In this document: positions 31,507-40,859 of the stretch, piece after piece
Numbering within the stretch: position 1 is the stretch's first letter
Layout of the letters: the number at the start of each line of letters is the position of its first letter
From: AC-69 sp963751665
GTDB taxonomy: Bacteria > Actinomycetota > UBA4738 > HRBIN12
Length of the DNA: 64,000 nt
Direction of reading: 5' to 3'
Assembly: GCA_963751665.1 (NCBI GenBank)
Contig: CAVVVF010000009.1
Location: 1-64,000 of the forward strand
The notes under the pieces: model-generated
What the model was told of the DNA's origin: nothing
The model's input: only the letters and a program-made list of their open reading frames with translations
The model's database searches: none
Position numbers and translations under genes: made by a program

Positions 31507-32369
31507 TGCGCATCATCCGCGTCCTCGCGCCGAACCCCGGGATCCGCGAGCTGGAGGGGACGAACACGTGGATCGTGGGGGACGGGCCCTCCATCGCGAT
31601 CGACCCGGGCCCCGACGACGCCGGGCACGTCCGCGAGGTGGCCCGCGAGGCGGGCCACCTCGCGGCCATCCTCCTCACCCACGACCATCCGGACCACGCT
31701 CCGGGCGCGGCCGCGCTCGCCGAGGCGACGGGCGCGCCCGTGTACGCGGCGCGCCCGCCCGACGGTGGCCAGCGCCTGCGGGACGGGCAGCGCATCGTGG
31801 CCGGTGACATGGCACTGACCGCCGTGGCGACGCCGGGCCACAGCCCGGACCACGTGGCGTTCTTCGGGGATCGCCATCGCGCCCTGTTCACCGGTGACGC
31901 GGTGCTCGGGCGTGGGACGAGCGTGATCGACCCTCCCGAGGGCGACCTCGTGGCCTACCTCCGCTCGCTCCAGCGGATGCGGGAGCTGTCACCGCGCGTG
32001 CTCTACCCGGGCCACGGGCCGGTCGTGTTCGACGGCCCGGGCAAGCTGGACGAATACGTGGAGCATCGTGCCGCTCGGGAGGAGCAGGTCCTAGCGGCGC
32101 TGGTCTCCGGCCCGCGAACGCCGGAGGAGGTGGTCCCTGAGATCTACGGCGACCACCCTGCCGAGCTCCACGAGCTGGCCGCGCGATCGGTCTTGGCCCA
32201 CCTGATCAAGCTGGAGAGCGAGGGCCGCGCCGAGAGGCGAACCACGGCGGGCGTCGTCCGGTGGACGCTGCTGGAGCCCCGGACCTGCGTGCGATGCGGG
32301 CGGCCCGTGAAGGGCCGCGGTCTGCTGTGCGGACCGTGCAGCCTCGCCGTGCTCCAGGAGTCCGGCTAG
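31506..32369 (+). CDS. MBL-fold hydrolase with C-terminal zinc ribbon
   Basis: The N-terminal about 200 residues form a metallo-beta-lactamase fold with LLTHDHPDHAPG, VATPGHSPDHVAFF, FTGDAVLG and YPGHGPVV, close to LACTB2/glyoxalase-II-like RNases and hydrolases. A winged helix follows (VLAHLIKLESEGRAERR). The last about 30 residues hold four cysteines as CVRCGRPVKGRGLLCGPC, a zinc ribbon not usual in LACTB2 proteins. ATG 31506 overlaps the preceding stop. Its 3' end overlaps the convergent methyltransferase by four bases. A nucleic-acid substrate is a fair inference from the winged helix and ribbon. Confidence 0.85.
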   Translation: MRIIRVLAPNPGIRELEGTNTWIVGDGPSIAIDPGPDDAGHVREVAREAGHLAAILLTHDHPDHAPGAAALAEATGAPVYAARPPDGGQRLRDGQRIVAGDMALTAVATPGHSPDHVAFFGDRHRALFTGDAVLGRGTSVIDPPEGDLVAYLRSLQRMRELSPRVLYPGHGPVVFDGPGKLDEYVEHRAAREEQVLAALVSGPRTPEEVVPEIYGDHPAELHELAARSVLAHLIKLESEGRAERRTTAGVVRWTLLEPRTCVRCGRPVKGRGLLCGPCSLAVLQESG

Positions 32370-33103
32370 GCCGGCGCCCGTTCGTACACCGAGACGTGCT
32401 TGCCCTCTCCCGTGAACGGTTCGCGCGTCCAGTCCTGCCAGCGCTCCCGGAGCCGAAGCCCGGCCAGCTCGGCCATCAGGTCCAGCTCGGACGGCCAGAT
32501 GTACCGGAGCTCGACGGGGAACATCCGCAACCCGTCCTCCTCGAAGACGACGAGCTGAACGCTCACCCGCTGATGCTCGGGGTCGTGCAGCGACACGTCC
32601 AGGAACACGCGGCCGGGCTCCACGCGGTGGGTCTGTACTCGCTGGCCGCGATCGAAACGGGCCACGTCGGCCACGAACGCCTCGACCACGAAGACGCCTT
32701 CGTCGGTGAGGTGCTCGGCGACGTTCCGCAGGCATCGCCGCTGATCGTCCTGCGTGAGCAACGCGAACAGAGTGTTGAACACCACGAACACCAGCCGAAA
32801 CCGGCCTTCCACCGCGACGTCGGCGAAGTCGCCCATCGTGACGGGAATGTCTGCACCGCCCGGCTTCTCGCGGAGCTTGGCCACCATGGCCTGGGACGCG
32901 TCGATCCCCCGGACCTCGACTCCCCGTTCCGCAAGCGGAAGGGCGATGCGTCCCGTTCCGATGGCGAGCTCGAGCGCGGGACCCGAGCCGGCCAGCTCGG
33001 CCAGGAAGTCCACGGCCGCGCCGGGGTCCGAGGGTGGGTGGAACCAGGCGTCGTACACGTCGGCGATGCGGTCGCCGTACGTGGAGGGCCCGTAGTCGTC
33101 CAT
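32366..33103 (-). CDS. Class I SAM-dependent methyltransferase
   Basis: This 245-residue protein has the SAM-binding motif ALELAIGTGRIALPLAERG, the acidic loop VRGIDASQAMVAKLREK and the post-motif GDFADVAVEGRFRLVFVVFN. The C-terminal beta strands (VELRYIWPSELDLMAELAGL) suggest a small-molecule or lipid substrate. The ATG at 33103 sits right before the conserved YGDRIADVYDAWF; a second ATG at 33130 adds nine residues. It may be co-transcribed with the Crp-like gene upstream. Confidence 0.85.
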   Translation of the reverse strand: MDDYGPSTYGDRIADVYDAWFHPPSDPGAAVDFLAELAGSGPALELAIGTGRIALPLAERGVEVRGIDASQAMVAKLREKPGGADIPVTMGDFADVAVEGRFRLVFVVFNTLFALLTQDDQRRCLRNVAEHLTDEGVFVVEAFVADVARFDRGQRVQTHRVEPGRVFLDVSLHDPEHQRVSVQLVVFEEDGLRMFPVELRYIWPSELDLMAELAGLRLRERWQDWTREPFTGEGKHVSVYERAPA

Positions 33104-33134
33104 GCCCAAGCTCACCAAGGCGGCCCTCATGCTG

Positions 33135-33773
33135 TCAAGCGGTGGCCTCCTGATCCGTGGCCCGGGCCAGGGCGTCGACGTCGGGGATGACGTAGCGGCG
33201 GCCCTCGGTCCGGATGAGCTTGCGCGCCACCAGCGCGGCCAGGGTCCGGTTCACGGTCTCGCGGGACGCGCCGATCATCCGCCCCAGGTCCTCCTGCGTC
33301 AGGGGAAGGGCCAGCCGCACGCCGTGCTGATCGCGCACGCCGTGGCGGCTTGCCAGCTCGCACAGCTTGCGGCACAGGCGGGTCGGGACGTCCTGGGCCA
33401 GCGCCTCCTCCAGCGCGCCGGTCGTCCGGTGCAGCCGGGAGGCCAGCATCCGGAGGAGCTCTGTGGCGGTGCCGGGGTTCCGTTCCAGCACTGCCTGCAG
33501 GGCCGTGAGGGGCAGGGCCTCCACCTCCACGGCCCCGACCGCCCGGGCCTCGACTGGGGAGGGGTCCCCCAGGAGCGCGCATTCCCCGAACGCGTCCCCC
33601 GGTCCGAGCATGCCCACCACCACTTCGTGTCCGCTCGGCAGGGCGGCCGCCAGGCGCACCACCCCGGCCCGCACCAGGAACAGGCAGTCCGCGGCCTGCC
33701 CCTGGCGGACGAGCGCCTGGCCGTGGGCGAACCTGCGAGAGGGGGAGGCGAGATCGACGATGCGGGCCTCCAC
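33135..33773 (-). CDS. Crp/Fnr-family transcription regulator
   Basis: The 212-residue protein has an N-terminal cyclic-nucleotide-binding fold (GDAFGECALLGDPSPVEARA) and a C-terminal winged helix-turn-helix with LTQEDLGRMIGASRETVNRT. The phosphate-binding arginine of true cAMP receptors is in SPVEARAVG, so cAMP binding is possible. The cysteines do not form an Fnr cluster motif. It is divergent from a stand-alone cyclic-nucleotide-domain protein 110 bases away; the shared gap probably holds the operator. Confidence 0.9.
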   Translation of the reverse strand: MEARIVDLASPSRRFAHGQALVRQGQAADCLFLVRAGVVRLAAALPSGHEVVVGMLGPGDAFGECALLGDPSPVEARAVGAVEVEALPLTALQAVLERNPGTATELLRMLASRLHRTTGALEEALAQDVPTRLCRKLCELASRHGVRDQHGVRLALPLTQEDLGRMIGASRETVNRTLAALVARKLIRTEGRRYVIPDVDALARATDQEATA

Positions 33774-33882
33774 GTCGCGACCCTAGCGCGGGCCGGTGAC
33801 ATCCCGGCGCCGCTTCGACACCGCCGCCACACTCGGAGTAGGCTGACCCGCCGACCGGATCGTTGCGAGGGAGTCCGAAGCG

Positions 33883-34305
33883 ATGGGCAAGCGAGAGCAG
33901 GAGGCCCTGGCTCGGGTCCCACTGTTCTCCGGCCTCTCGTCGCGCCACCTGAAGCGCCTCGCCGACTCCATGAAGGAGGTCCGATACATGGAGGGGGCCC
34001 CGGTGGTGAAGGAGGGACAGGAGGGCGACAGCTTCTACGTCATCCTCCAGGGTGAAGCGAAGGTGGTGGGCCCGGAGGGAACGGCCGTCAACCGGCTGCT
34101 CCCCGGCGACTTCTTCGGGGAGATCTCCCTCCTCGACGGGGGTGCCAGGACCGCGACCGTCACCACCGAGACGCCCGTGACGATGCTCGAGCTCAAACGG
34201 ACCGCGTTCCTACGGATGCTGAAGGACGAGTCCGACGTCGCGGTGAAGCTCCTGTCACACACCGCGTCCTTGCTCCGGCGCACGGAACGCTCGTTGTCCG
34301 GATAG
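33883..34305 (+). CDS. Stand-alone cyclic-nucleotide-binding domain protein
   Basis: At 140 residues this protein is just one cNMP-binding beta-barrel with flanking helices: VPLFSGLSSRHLKRLADSMK, DSFYVILQGEAKV and the phosphate cassette GDFFGEISLLDGGARTATVT with its arginine. There is no DNA-binding domain, kinase or channel. A C-terminal helix (VAVKLLSHTASLLRRTERSL) may dimerise. It is divergent from a full Crp-like regulator that has a related barrel, so it might compete for or buffer the same ligand. Confidence 0.85.
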   Translation: MGKREQEALARVPLFSGLSSRHLKRLADSMKEVRYMEGAPVVKEGQEGDSFYVILQGEAKVVGPEGTAVNRLLPGDFFGEISLLDGGARTATVTTETPVTMLELKRTAFLRMLKDESDVAVKLLSHTASLLRRTERSLSG

Positions 34306-34315
34306 CCCGACGCCG

Positions 34316-34666
34316 GTGCGCGCGGAGCTCTATCGCCCCGATGCCCCCAACGCGGTCGTGGCCGTCGCGACATGGGACGGGAGGCAGGCCCGGCTCGACG
34401 TGAAGGATGCCTCGGTGCCCGGTCTGGACCGGATCTTCCGTCCCACGCCGATCGCGATCGACGATCCCGCACTCCGGCATCCCGGCACCTCCGGGCCCGT
34501 CGTCCTCCAACCGGGAGATCTCGAGTGGTTCCGGGCCGTGCTCCTCACGCGGGCTCCAGAGCTCGGGCTGGCCGTGCGCTTCGTCTCTGGGGCCGTGGTG
34601 GGCGGATTCGATCCCGCGTCGCAGTACCGGAGCTTCGAGGAGCAGGTGGAGCGACTGACGAGCTGA
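34316..34666 (+). CDS. Hypothetical protein
   Basis: A 116-residue protein starts at GTG 34316, 10 bases after the cyclic-nucleotide-domain gene, and probably shares its transcript. It has no signal peptide, membrane segment or recognised motif; the start VRAELYRPDAPNAVVAVATW looks like a beta-sheet edge and the end (YRSFEEQVERLTS) is helical. The codon pattern is that of its neighbours, so I accept it as a real gene. Function unknown. Confidence 0.6.
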   Translation: MRAELYRPDAPNAVVAVATWDGRQARLDVKDASVPGLDRIFRPTPIAIDDPALRHPGTSGPVVLQPGDLEWFRAVLLTRAPELGLAVRFVSGAVVGGFDPASQYRSFEEQVERLTS

Positions 34667-34673
34667 CCGGGCC

Positions 34674-37600
34674 TCACGACCGGGTCTGGCCCACGAACGC
34701 CTTCCCCGCGTCGCAGAAGGAGAGGAAGTCGCACCACCGGCAGTGCTCGCCGGGCGTCGGCTCGAACCGCCCGGCGCCGATGGCCGAGAGCCAGGCCCGC
34801 ACCCGATCCCGGATGGCCTCGGCGTCCTCGACGGCGAACGACACCTCGTCGCCGGTGGCGAGGTACAGGTAGGTAAGCGTCAGCTCGTCGGGCCGCTTGC
34901 CCCAGACGTCGATGCAGGCGAGTGCGTAGACGTCGAGCTGGACCCGCGACAGGGGGTCGTCCTGGGGCTTTCGGCCCGTCTTGTAGTCGACGACCTCCCA
35001 CGCACCGTCGGGCACCCCGTAGATCGCGTCGATCCGGCCGCTCACCGTGAAGCGCTCCAGCGACAGCAGGAAAGCGCGCTCGGCGTGGAGCGGGGTCATC
35101 TCGGCGAACCGGCTGGACATGAAGGCGTCCCGCAGCTGCTTGATCCTCCCGGGCTGGCCGGCGAGCTCCTCCGCGGTGAGGTCGGGCTCTTCCTCCAGCT
35201 CGATCAGCGTGGTCTGTCCGGAGGACTGGCGCTCGATCCAGGCGTGGACGTCGGTCCCGATTCGGGCCGCAGGACCCGAGAACCGCGGCAGGGGCCGGAC
35301 CGCGCTCCAGTAGTAGCGCTTGGGACACCGTCCGTAGTCCACGATCCCGCCCACCGACACGGTGGTGGGCATCCCAACCTCTTCGTTCGTCGCTGCCTCC
35401 CGCTCCAGAAGGTGGCCGGCCAGCGCTCGCCGATCCGCCGCGAGCTCCTCGAACCGGGCCCGCTCGGCCGGCTCCAGGGTAGCGAGGGCGCTCGCCTTGA
35501 TCTCGCCGGACGAGGCGGCCGCAAGGGCCGCCCCCCGCCACCCTTCGGGGAACAGGGCGTCGGCGTCGTCCGGCCGGGCCGGCCCCGGCCAGGGCCTGAC
35601 GAAACGCTGCCGGAACCCCGCAAGCGGGTTCTCCTCCTTCTCCTCGCCCTCGATGTGGATGTCCGCCAGCTTGGTCCGGCGGGCCCACACCATGAGCTCG
35701 GTGAAGAACTTGCCGACCGTCTTCGCGTTGATGTTCTCCCCGTACCAGATGGCCGAGGACAGGAACAGCCGGCGCTTCGCTCGTGTCAGGGCGACGTAGG
35801 CGGTCCGGCGTTCCTCGAATACCTCCTGGTCGCGGAGCGCGTCGACGAAGCGATTCATCACGCCCTCGAACCGGGGGAGCAGGTCGCGGTCGCGACGGAG
35901 CTCGATGTCGAGCGAGCTTCCCTTCCGCATGGGGTTCTGCTGGATCCGCGCGTTCGGGAACAGGTCCTTGGCCAGGCCCGGGACGAACACCGTGTCGAAC
36001 TCCAGGCCCTTGGCCGCGTGGACGGTCATGACCTTCACGGTGTCGTCCTCACTCGGCTGGACCGGCGACCACTCCCGGTCGTCCTCGATCGAGTCCACGT
36101 AGTCCAGGAACGCGCGGAGCGTGAGCTCGCCCTCGAGCGGCTGGAAGGCGTGCACCTGGTCCAGGAACGCCGCGAGGTTCCGCCGCCGGGCGGTTGATGC
36201 CGCCACGTCGGGCTGCGCGTCGAGCTCCGCGAGGAGCCCGCTTCGACGGATGACCTCGGCCAGGAACTCGCCCACGGGGCGGCGGGCCGCTTCGCGCAGC
36301 CCGGCCAGCTCCCTGGCGAACTCCTCCAGGCGAGCGCGCCCCTCGTCGGAGAGCCCCTCGACCTCGTCGAGGTGCTCGAGGGCTTCCGCGATGAGGAACG
36401 GCTGGTCCTCCAACAGGTCCTCGTCCTCGGGCAGCCGCTCGCTCATGCGGTCGAGGAAGGCGAAGCCGCTCACGCGGGTCCAGGCCGCCACTCGTGCCAG
36501 GTCGCCCCGGCCGATCCGGTACCGCGGCCCGGTCAGGATGCGGGCCAGCGCGACGCCGCCGCCGGGATCGGCGGCGGCGCGCGCGTACGCCAGGACCTCC
36601 ACCACCTCCGGGAGCTTGATCAGTCCCGCCAGGCCGATGAACTCGGCCGGGACCCCACGGTCGGCGAACGCCAGCTGGAGTGGCTCGAACAGCCGGTGCG
36701 TGCGGCACAGCACGGCGCAGTCCCGCCACGACACGCCCTCCTCGTGCAGCTGGAGGATCTGGTCCGCCACGGCCTCCATCTCGGCGACTTCGTGCTCGTA
36801 CTGGGCCACTCGGACGAACCCGAGGCCGTTCGGCGGGTGCGGGCGAAGCTCCTTGTCGGGATCGGGGCGCTGGTTCGCCGGGAGCGGGCCGATGACCTCG
36901 TCGGCCGCGCCGAGGATCCGCGCGCCGGAACGGAAGTTCGTGTACAGGGGGAGCTTCTCCGAAGGCGTTCCGTCGGCGTTCGGGAACTGCGTGGGGAACT
37001 GGAGGAGGTTGTGCAGGCTGGCTCCCCGCCAGCCGTAGATGTTCTGGTCGGGGTCGCCCACCGCGGTCACGGGATGGCCACGGCCGAAGATCCCTTCCAT
37101 GAGCATGGCCTGGGCGTGGTTCGTGTCCTGGTACTCGTCGAGCAGGACCGCCTGGAACCGGGACCGATACTCCTCGGCCACCTCCGGATGCTCCCGGACG
37201 ATCCGAACGGCCAGGCCGATCTGGTCGCCGAAGTCGATGACCCCGAGCTCTCGCTTGAGCCGGCGAAAATGCTCGACGGCCCCCGCCAGCTCGATCCGCT
37301 CGAGCGCGGCCCGGTGGGGGTCGGCGGACTTGGCCGTCTTGAGCCGCTCCAGGTTCGACCGGTTGAAGTCCACGACCTCCTGGGGTTCAACGACGTGGTT
37401 CTGGAGCTGTTCGTCGAGAGACAGGATGTTGGCGACGATGGTCGGCTGCCACCGCGTGATCAGGTGATCGAACGTCATCCGGTCGAGGACCCGGGCCACC
37501 AGCTCGGCGCGCTGCGCCGGCGTGATGACCCGCTGGCCGGGCTCGATCCCGATCAGCATGCCGTGGCGATCCAGGACCTGTGCGGCGAAGCCGTGATAGT

Positions 37601-37922
37601 TGAGGATCTCCGGCTCCTCGCCTTCCTCCAGCTCGAGGGTGCGAAGCGCTCGCCTGATCCGCAGAAGGAGGTGCTCGGTGGCCTTGTTGGTGAAGGTCAG
37701 ACACAGCACGTTCCCGGGCATGACCCCGTCGTGACCGGCGTCGAGCATCTGCGTGGCCGCCATGCCCAGGTAGATGACGCGAGCGGCCATGACCGACGTC
37801 TTACCGGAGCCGGCCCCGGCCACCAGGACGTAGGGGACGAGCGGCATGGAGATGGCGCGCCATTGCTCGGGGGTCGGCTCCGCTCCCAGGAAGTCCGCGA
37901 TCGGCCGGGGGTAGCCGGTCAT
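34674..37922 (-). CDS. adnB: AdnB-like helicase-nuclease subunit
   Basis: This 1082-residue protein combines a UvrD-type SF1A helicase with a C-terminal RecB-family nuclease. Walker A is at residues 34-42 (VAGAGSGKT), Walker B reads VLLDEYQDTNHAQ, then GDPDQNIYGWRGAS, VMTVHAAKGLEFDTVFVPGL and AYVALTRAKRRLFLSS. The nuclease has EVVDYKTGRKPQDD and an iron-sulfur set of cysteines (RCPKRYYW, then CRWCDFLSFC). Mycobacterial AdnAB uses two such subunits to resect double-strand ends. Its ATG overlaps the stop of the upstream paired subunit (ATGA), and it is the length of AdnB, so AdnB is the natural call over AddA or RecB. Confidence 0.85.
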   Translation of the reverse strand: MTGYPRPIADFLGAEPTPEQWRAISMPLVPYVLVAGAGSGKTSVMAARVIYLGMAATQMLDAGHDGVMPGNVLCLTFTNKATEHLLLRIRRALRTLELEEGEEPEILNYHGFAAQVLDRHGMLIGIEPGQRVITPAQRAELVARVLDRMTFDHLITRWQPTIVANILSLDEQLQNHVVEPQEVVDFNRSNLERLKTAKSADPHRAALERIELAGAVEHFRRLKRELGVIDFGDQIGLAVRIVREHPEVAEEYRSRFQAVLLDEYQDTNHAQAMLMEGIFGRGHPVTAVGDPDQNIYGWRGASLHNLLQFPTQFPNADGTPSEKLPLYTNFRSGARILGAADEVIGPLPANQRPDPDKELRPHPPNGLGFVRVAQYEHEVAEMEAVADQILQLHEEGVSWRDCAVLCRTHRLFEPLQLAFADRGVPAEFIGLAGLIKLPEVVEVLAYARAAADPGGGVALARILTGPRYRIGRGDLARVAAWTRVSGFAFLDRMSERLPEDEDLLEDQPFLIAEALEHLDEVEGLSDEGRARLEEFARELAGLREAARRPVGEFLAEVIRRSGLLAELDAQPDVAASTARRRNLAAFLDQVHAFQPLEGELTLRAFLDYVDSIEDDREWSPVQPSEDDTVKVMTVHAAKGLEFDTVFVPGLAKDLFPNARIQQNPMRKGSSLDIELRRDRDLLPRFEGVMNRFVDALRDQEVFEERRTAYVALTRAKRRLFLSSAIWYGENINAKTVGKFFTELMVWARRTKLADIHIEGEEKEENPLAGFRQRFVRPWPGPARPDDADALFPEGWRGAALAAASSGEIKASALATLEPAERARFEELAADRRALAGHLLEREAATNEEVGMPTTVSVGGIVDYGRCPKRYYWSAVRPLPRFSGPAARIGTDVHAWIERQSSGQTTLIELEEEPDLTAEELAGQPGRIKQLRDAFMSSRFAEMTPLHAERAFLLSLERFTVSGRIDAIYGVPDGAWEVVDYKTGRKPQDDPLSRVQLDVYALACIDVWGKRPDELTLTYLYLATGDEVSFAVEDAEAIRDRVRAWLSAIGAGRFEPTPGEHCRWCDFLSFCDAGKAFVGQTRS

Positions 37923-40825
37923 GGGCTCGGCTCCGTGGCGGCTTGCAGGGAGATCGGCCTGGTGACGGGGAAGACCTCTCCGCCCTCCGGATACCGCGAA
38001 CACAGGGTCTGGAACCGGCAGAAGAAGCAGTTGGCGGTGGTGCTCGGCACGGGGGCTCCCTCCCGGTCCAGCCGCCGTACCGAGGCGATGAGGCCGGACA
38101 GGCGCTCGCGCATCGTGCCCTTGTATCTCTCCTCCGCCCCTGAGACCTGCCACGACAGCGGGACGAGCTCCCACTTGCCCTTCCTGCCGGGCAGGTAGGC
38201 GAGCTCCACGGCGTCGACCGGACGGTACGGGGCCAGGTCCTCGCACTCGTTCACGGCCAGGTAGTAGATGCCGAGCTGGAGGCTCTCGGCCGCCTGGCCG
38301 GCGTTGTCGGCCGCGCCGGTCTTGTAGTCGGTGATCCTGCGGCCGCCTTCGGGCACCGGCCCGATGCGGTCGATCTTTCCCTTGATCACGGCGCCCTCGT
38401 ACTCGAAGCGGAACCCCTGCTCGGTGGCCTCGGCCGGCATGTCCGCGTACCGTTTGAACCAGTTCGGGATCAGCACCCGGATGGCGTGGCGCCGTTCGGC
38501 CTCGGACACCGCGTAGGACGGGAAGCGAGTCTCCTGCCACCGCTCGTTCAGGGCGTCGATGAACGCCTCCTGCGTCCGTTCGACCTTGCCGTTCTCGCCG
38601 TCCTCGATGAGCTGATGGATCAGGCGGCCCACCCAGGCCTGGTAGCCGCCGCCGGGGTCGAGGCCGAGCTCGTCGCCCAGCACGAACTGGAGCTCGCAGT
38701 TCTCGAGGCGATCCAGGCGCGAGAACGACAGGGAGAGGTGCTCCCTCGGCGGGGCATCCTGGGCGGTCCACTCCCGCTGGAACCACCACCGGCCGGGGTC
38801 CTCGCCGAGGGCGAGGACCCCGGCCACCGCCGCGAGCCGTTCGGGCGCGTGCGCCGTGGCGTCGCCCAGGGTGCGACGCCACGCCGCCGCCGCCTCCCCT
38901 ACCGACACCGGGTCCGCGGCCGAGCCGATCGGGACCTGGGTCCAGGCCACGCCGAGCTCCTCGACGAAGCGCGATGAGACGGCCTCCTCGGACGCCATCC
39001 CGTGGGGATCGCTCGCGGTCAGCACGACGCGGCGGCGTGCGCGGGCCAGGGCCGAGCGGAACAGGCGCCGTTCGTCGGCCAGGCGGAGCCGGTTGACCTC
39101 CGAGCGTGACCGGACGCCGTCCAGCGCGGCCAGGTCGAACATGGGCTCGGGACGGGTCAGGCTGGGGAAGTCGCCCTCGACCGCACCGACCACCATCACG
39201 GTGTCGAACTCCAGCCCCACCGCGGCATGGGCCGTCAGCACGCGAACCTCCTCCCGCCCTCGGTCATCTCCGGCCGTGGCGGCCGGTGCCCCCTCGCTCA
39301 CCTCCGCGAGCTCCAGGAACGCTTCGATCGAGGGGCTGGAGGAGGTGCCGACCTCCCCCACCAGGCGAGAGAAAGCCAGGACCGCGTCGAGGTCCACCCG
39401 GGCCTGGGCCGAGGTCTCGGCCGCGGCGACCAGTCGCCGGGAGTAGGGGAGGCCCCGCCACAGCACGGCGAACGCGTCGAGGACCGAGCTCCGCCGCTCG
39501 CTGGCCTGCTCCAGGATCCCGCGAAGCTCCTGGAGCGCGCTTCGCTCGGGGTCCGAGAGTCCCTCGTCGATCTCCAGAGCCTGTGCCGGCCGGCGGCCCC
39601 CGGCCCGAGCCAGGCGCAGGAGGGAGCGGGCCGCGGCCGGAGAGATCCCGCCGAGCTCGGACGTGAGGACCGATTCGACCATGTCGTCCCGCCGATCGGG
39701 GTCGGCCACGATCCAGCGAAGGGCCAGGACGTACGGGAAGGTCGCCGGCGCCGCCGCGGCGGACAGGCCCCCACCGGCCTGGCTCCGGGGGATGCCCGCG
39801 TCGTCGAGGGCCCGGAGCAGCCCGCCGATGTGCGGCCCGTTCCGCCGGACCACCACCGCGAGCTCGTTCCACGGGACGCCGTCGGCCACGTGGATCCTTC
39901 GAAGCTCCCGCGCAGCCACCGCATGCTCCTCAGAGGTATGCGGCAGGCGCCAGGCATCGACGGAGGCGTCGCCGCGATGGCGGGTCGGAAGACGTAGCAG
40001 GCTGGCCCCGAATCGCTCGACGAATCGACGGATCGGCGCGTCGGTCATGCCGTGGAACGAGAAGACGTGAGCATCGGGGTCCCCCGCCACCACCAGGCTG
40101 TGGGGCGACAGCCGGGCCATCAATCGTTCCGCGGCGAACGTGGTGTCCTGGAAGTCGTCCACCAGGACATGGTCGAAGGGCCGGTGGGCCGAGGCGGCCG
40201 CCACCGCCGCCTGCACCACCAACCCTGCGAAGTCCACCGCGCCCTGCGCATCGAGGACGTCGAGGTAGCGTCGGTAGAACCCCGCGAGGTCCCGCCACCC
40301 GATGAGACCGGCCTCACCGGCCTCCTCCAGGATCCGATCCGGCTCCAGCAACGCTTCCTGAGCCCGAAGGACGAACTGGCGCACCTCGTCGGCGAACCCG
40401 CGGAGCGACAGCATGTCGCCGTACGCGGGCCAGTCCTCGGGATGCTCGCCGCGGAGCAGGTCCTGGACCAACGCGAACTGGTCGGTGGCGTCGAGGATCC
40501 TGGGCGGCTTGCCGTAGCCGAGGAGATCGGGGTGCCGGCTCACCAGCTGATGGGCCAGGCCCTGCATCGTGGTCACCCGCACACCCGGGAGGGACCGCTG
40601 GAGCCGGCGGAGGATGGCGACCCTGGACTCGTCCCTGGCCCGCCGTGAGCCCACCACGAGCGTGACGCGCTCCGGATCGACCCCGCCTTCGATCAGTCGG
40701 GCGAACCGCTCCCGGAGGGCCACGGTCTTGCCGGTTCCCGCTCCGCCGACGACGAGGAGGGGACCGGCATCGTGGTCGAGGATCCGCTGCTGTGCCGGGT
40801 CGAGTTGGAAGAGAGGTTGGGCCAC
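37919..40825 (-). CDS. adnA: AdnA-like helicase-nuclease subunit
   Basis: The 968-residue partner also has helicase and nuclease parts. Walker A is VGGAGTGKT (residues 26-34). Walker B reads HVLVDDFQDTTFAAER, with DD in place of DE, and helicase motif V/VI text is weak (VLTAHAAVGLEFDTVMVVGA). The C-terminal nuclease shows RRITDYKTGAADNAGQ with LQLGIYYLA and cysteines in CFFCRFQTLC for an Fe-S cluster. Starting at GTG 40825, it is first in the pair, as AdnA is in mycobacteria. The complex would bind and resect DNA ends for recombination. Confidence 0.83.
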   Translation of the reverse strand: MAQPLFQLDPAQQRILDHDAGPLLVVGGAGTGKTVALRERFARLIEGGVDPERVTLVVGSRRARDESRVAILRRLQRSLPGVRVTTMQGLAHQLVSRHPDLLGYGKPPRILDATDQFALVQDLLRGEHPEDWPAYGDMLSLRGFADEVRQFVLRAQEALLEPDRILEEAGEAGLIGWRDLAGFYRRYLDVLDAQGAVDFAGLVVQAAVAAASAHRPFDHVLVDDFQDTTFAAERLMARLSPHSLVVAGDPDAHVFSFHGMTDAPIRRFVERFGASLLRLPTRHRGDASVDAWRLPHTSEEHAVAARELRRIHVADGVPWNELAVVVRRNGPHIGGLLRALDDAGIPRSQAGGGLSAAAAPATFPYVLALRWIVADPDRRDDMVESVLTSELGGISPAAARSLLRLARAGGRRPAQALEIDEGLSDPERSALQELRGILEQASERRSSVLDAFAVLWRGLPYSRRLVAAAETSAQARVDLDAVLAFSRLVGEVGTSSSPSIEAFLELAEVSEGAPAATAGDDRGREEVRVLTAHAAVGLEFDTVMVVGAVEGDFPSLTRPEPMFDLAALDGVRSRSEVNRLRLADERRLFRSALARARRRVVLTASDPHGMASEEAVSSRFVEELGVAWTQVPIGSAADPVSVGEAAAAWRRTLGDATAHAPERLAAVAGVLALGEDPGRWWFQREWTAQDAPPREHLSLSFSRLDRLENCELQFVLGDELGLDPGGGYQAWVGRLIHQLIEDGENGKVERTQEAFIDALNERWQETRFPSYAVSEAERRHAIRVLIPNWFKRYADMPAEATEQGFRFEYEGAVIKGKIDRIGPVPEGGRRITDYKTGAADNAGQAAESLQLGIYYLAVNECEDLAPYRPVDAVELAYLPGRKGKWELVPLSWQVSGAEERYKGTMRERLSGLIASVRRLDREGAPVPSTTANCFFCRFQTLCSRYPEGGEVFPVTRPISLQAATEPSP

Positions 40826-40859
40826 GGCGCGATGCTACCGCCGAGGGCCGACAGCCCCG

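Noticed and set aside
34674..38882. A 1402-residue single helicase-nuclease protein
   Set aside because: The extra N-terminal 320 residues are read in the wrong frame of the overlapping adnA gene; the Walker A and family start fit ATG 37922.
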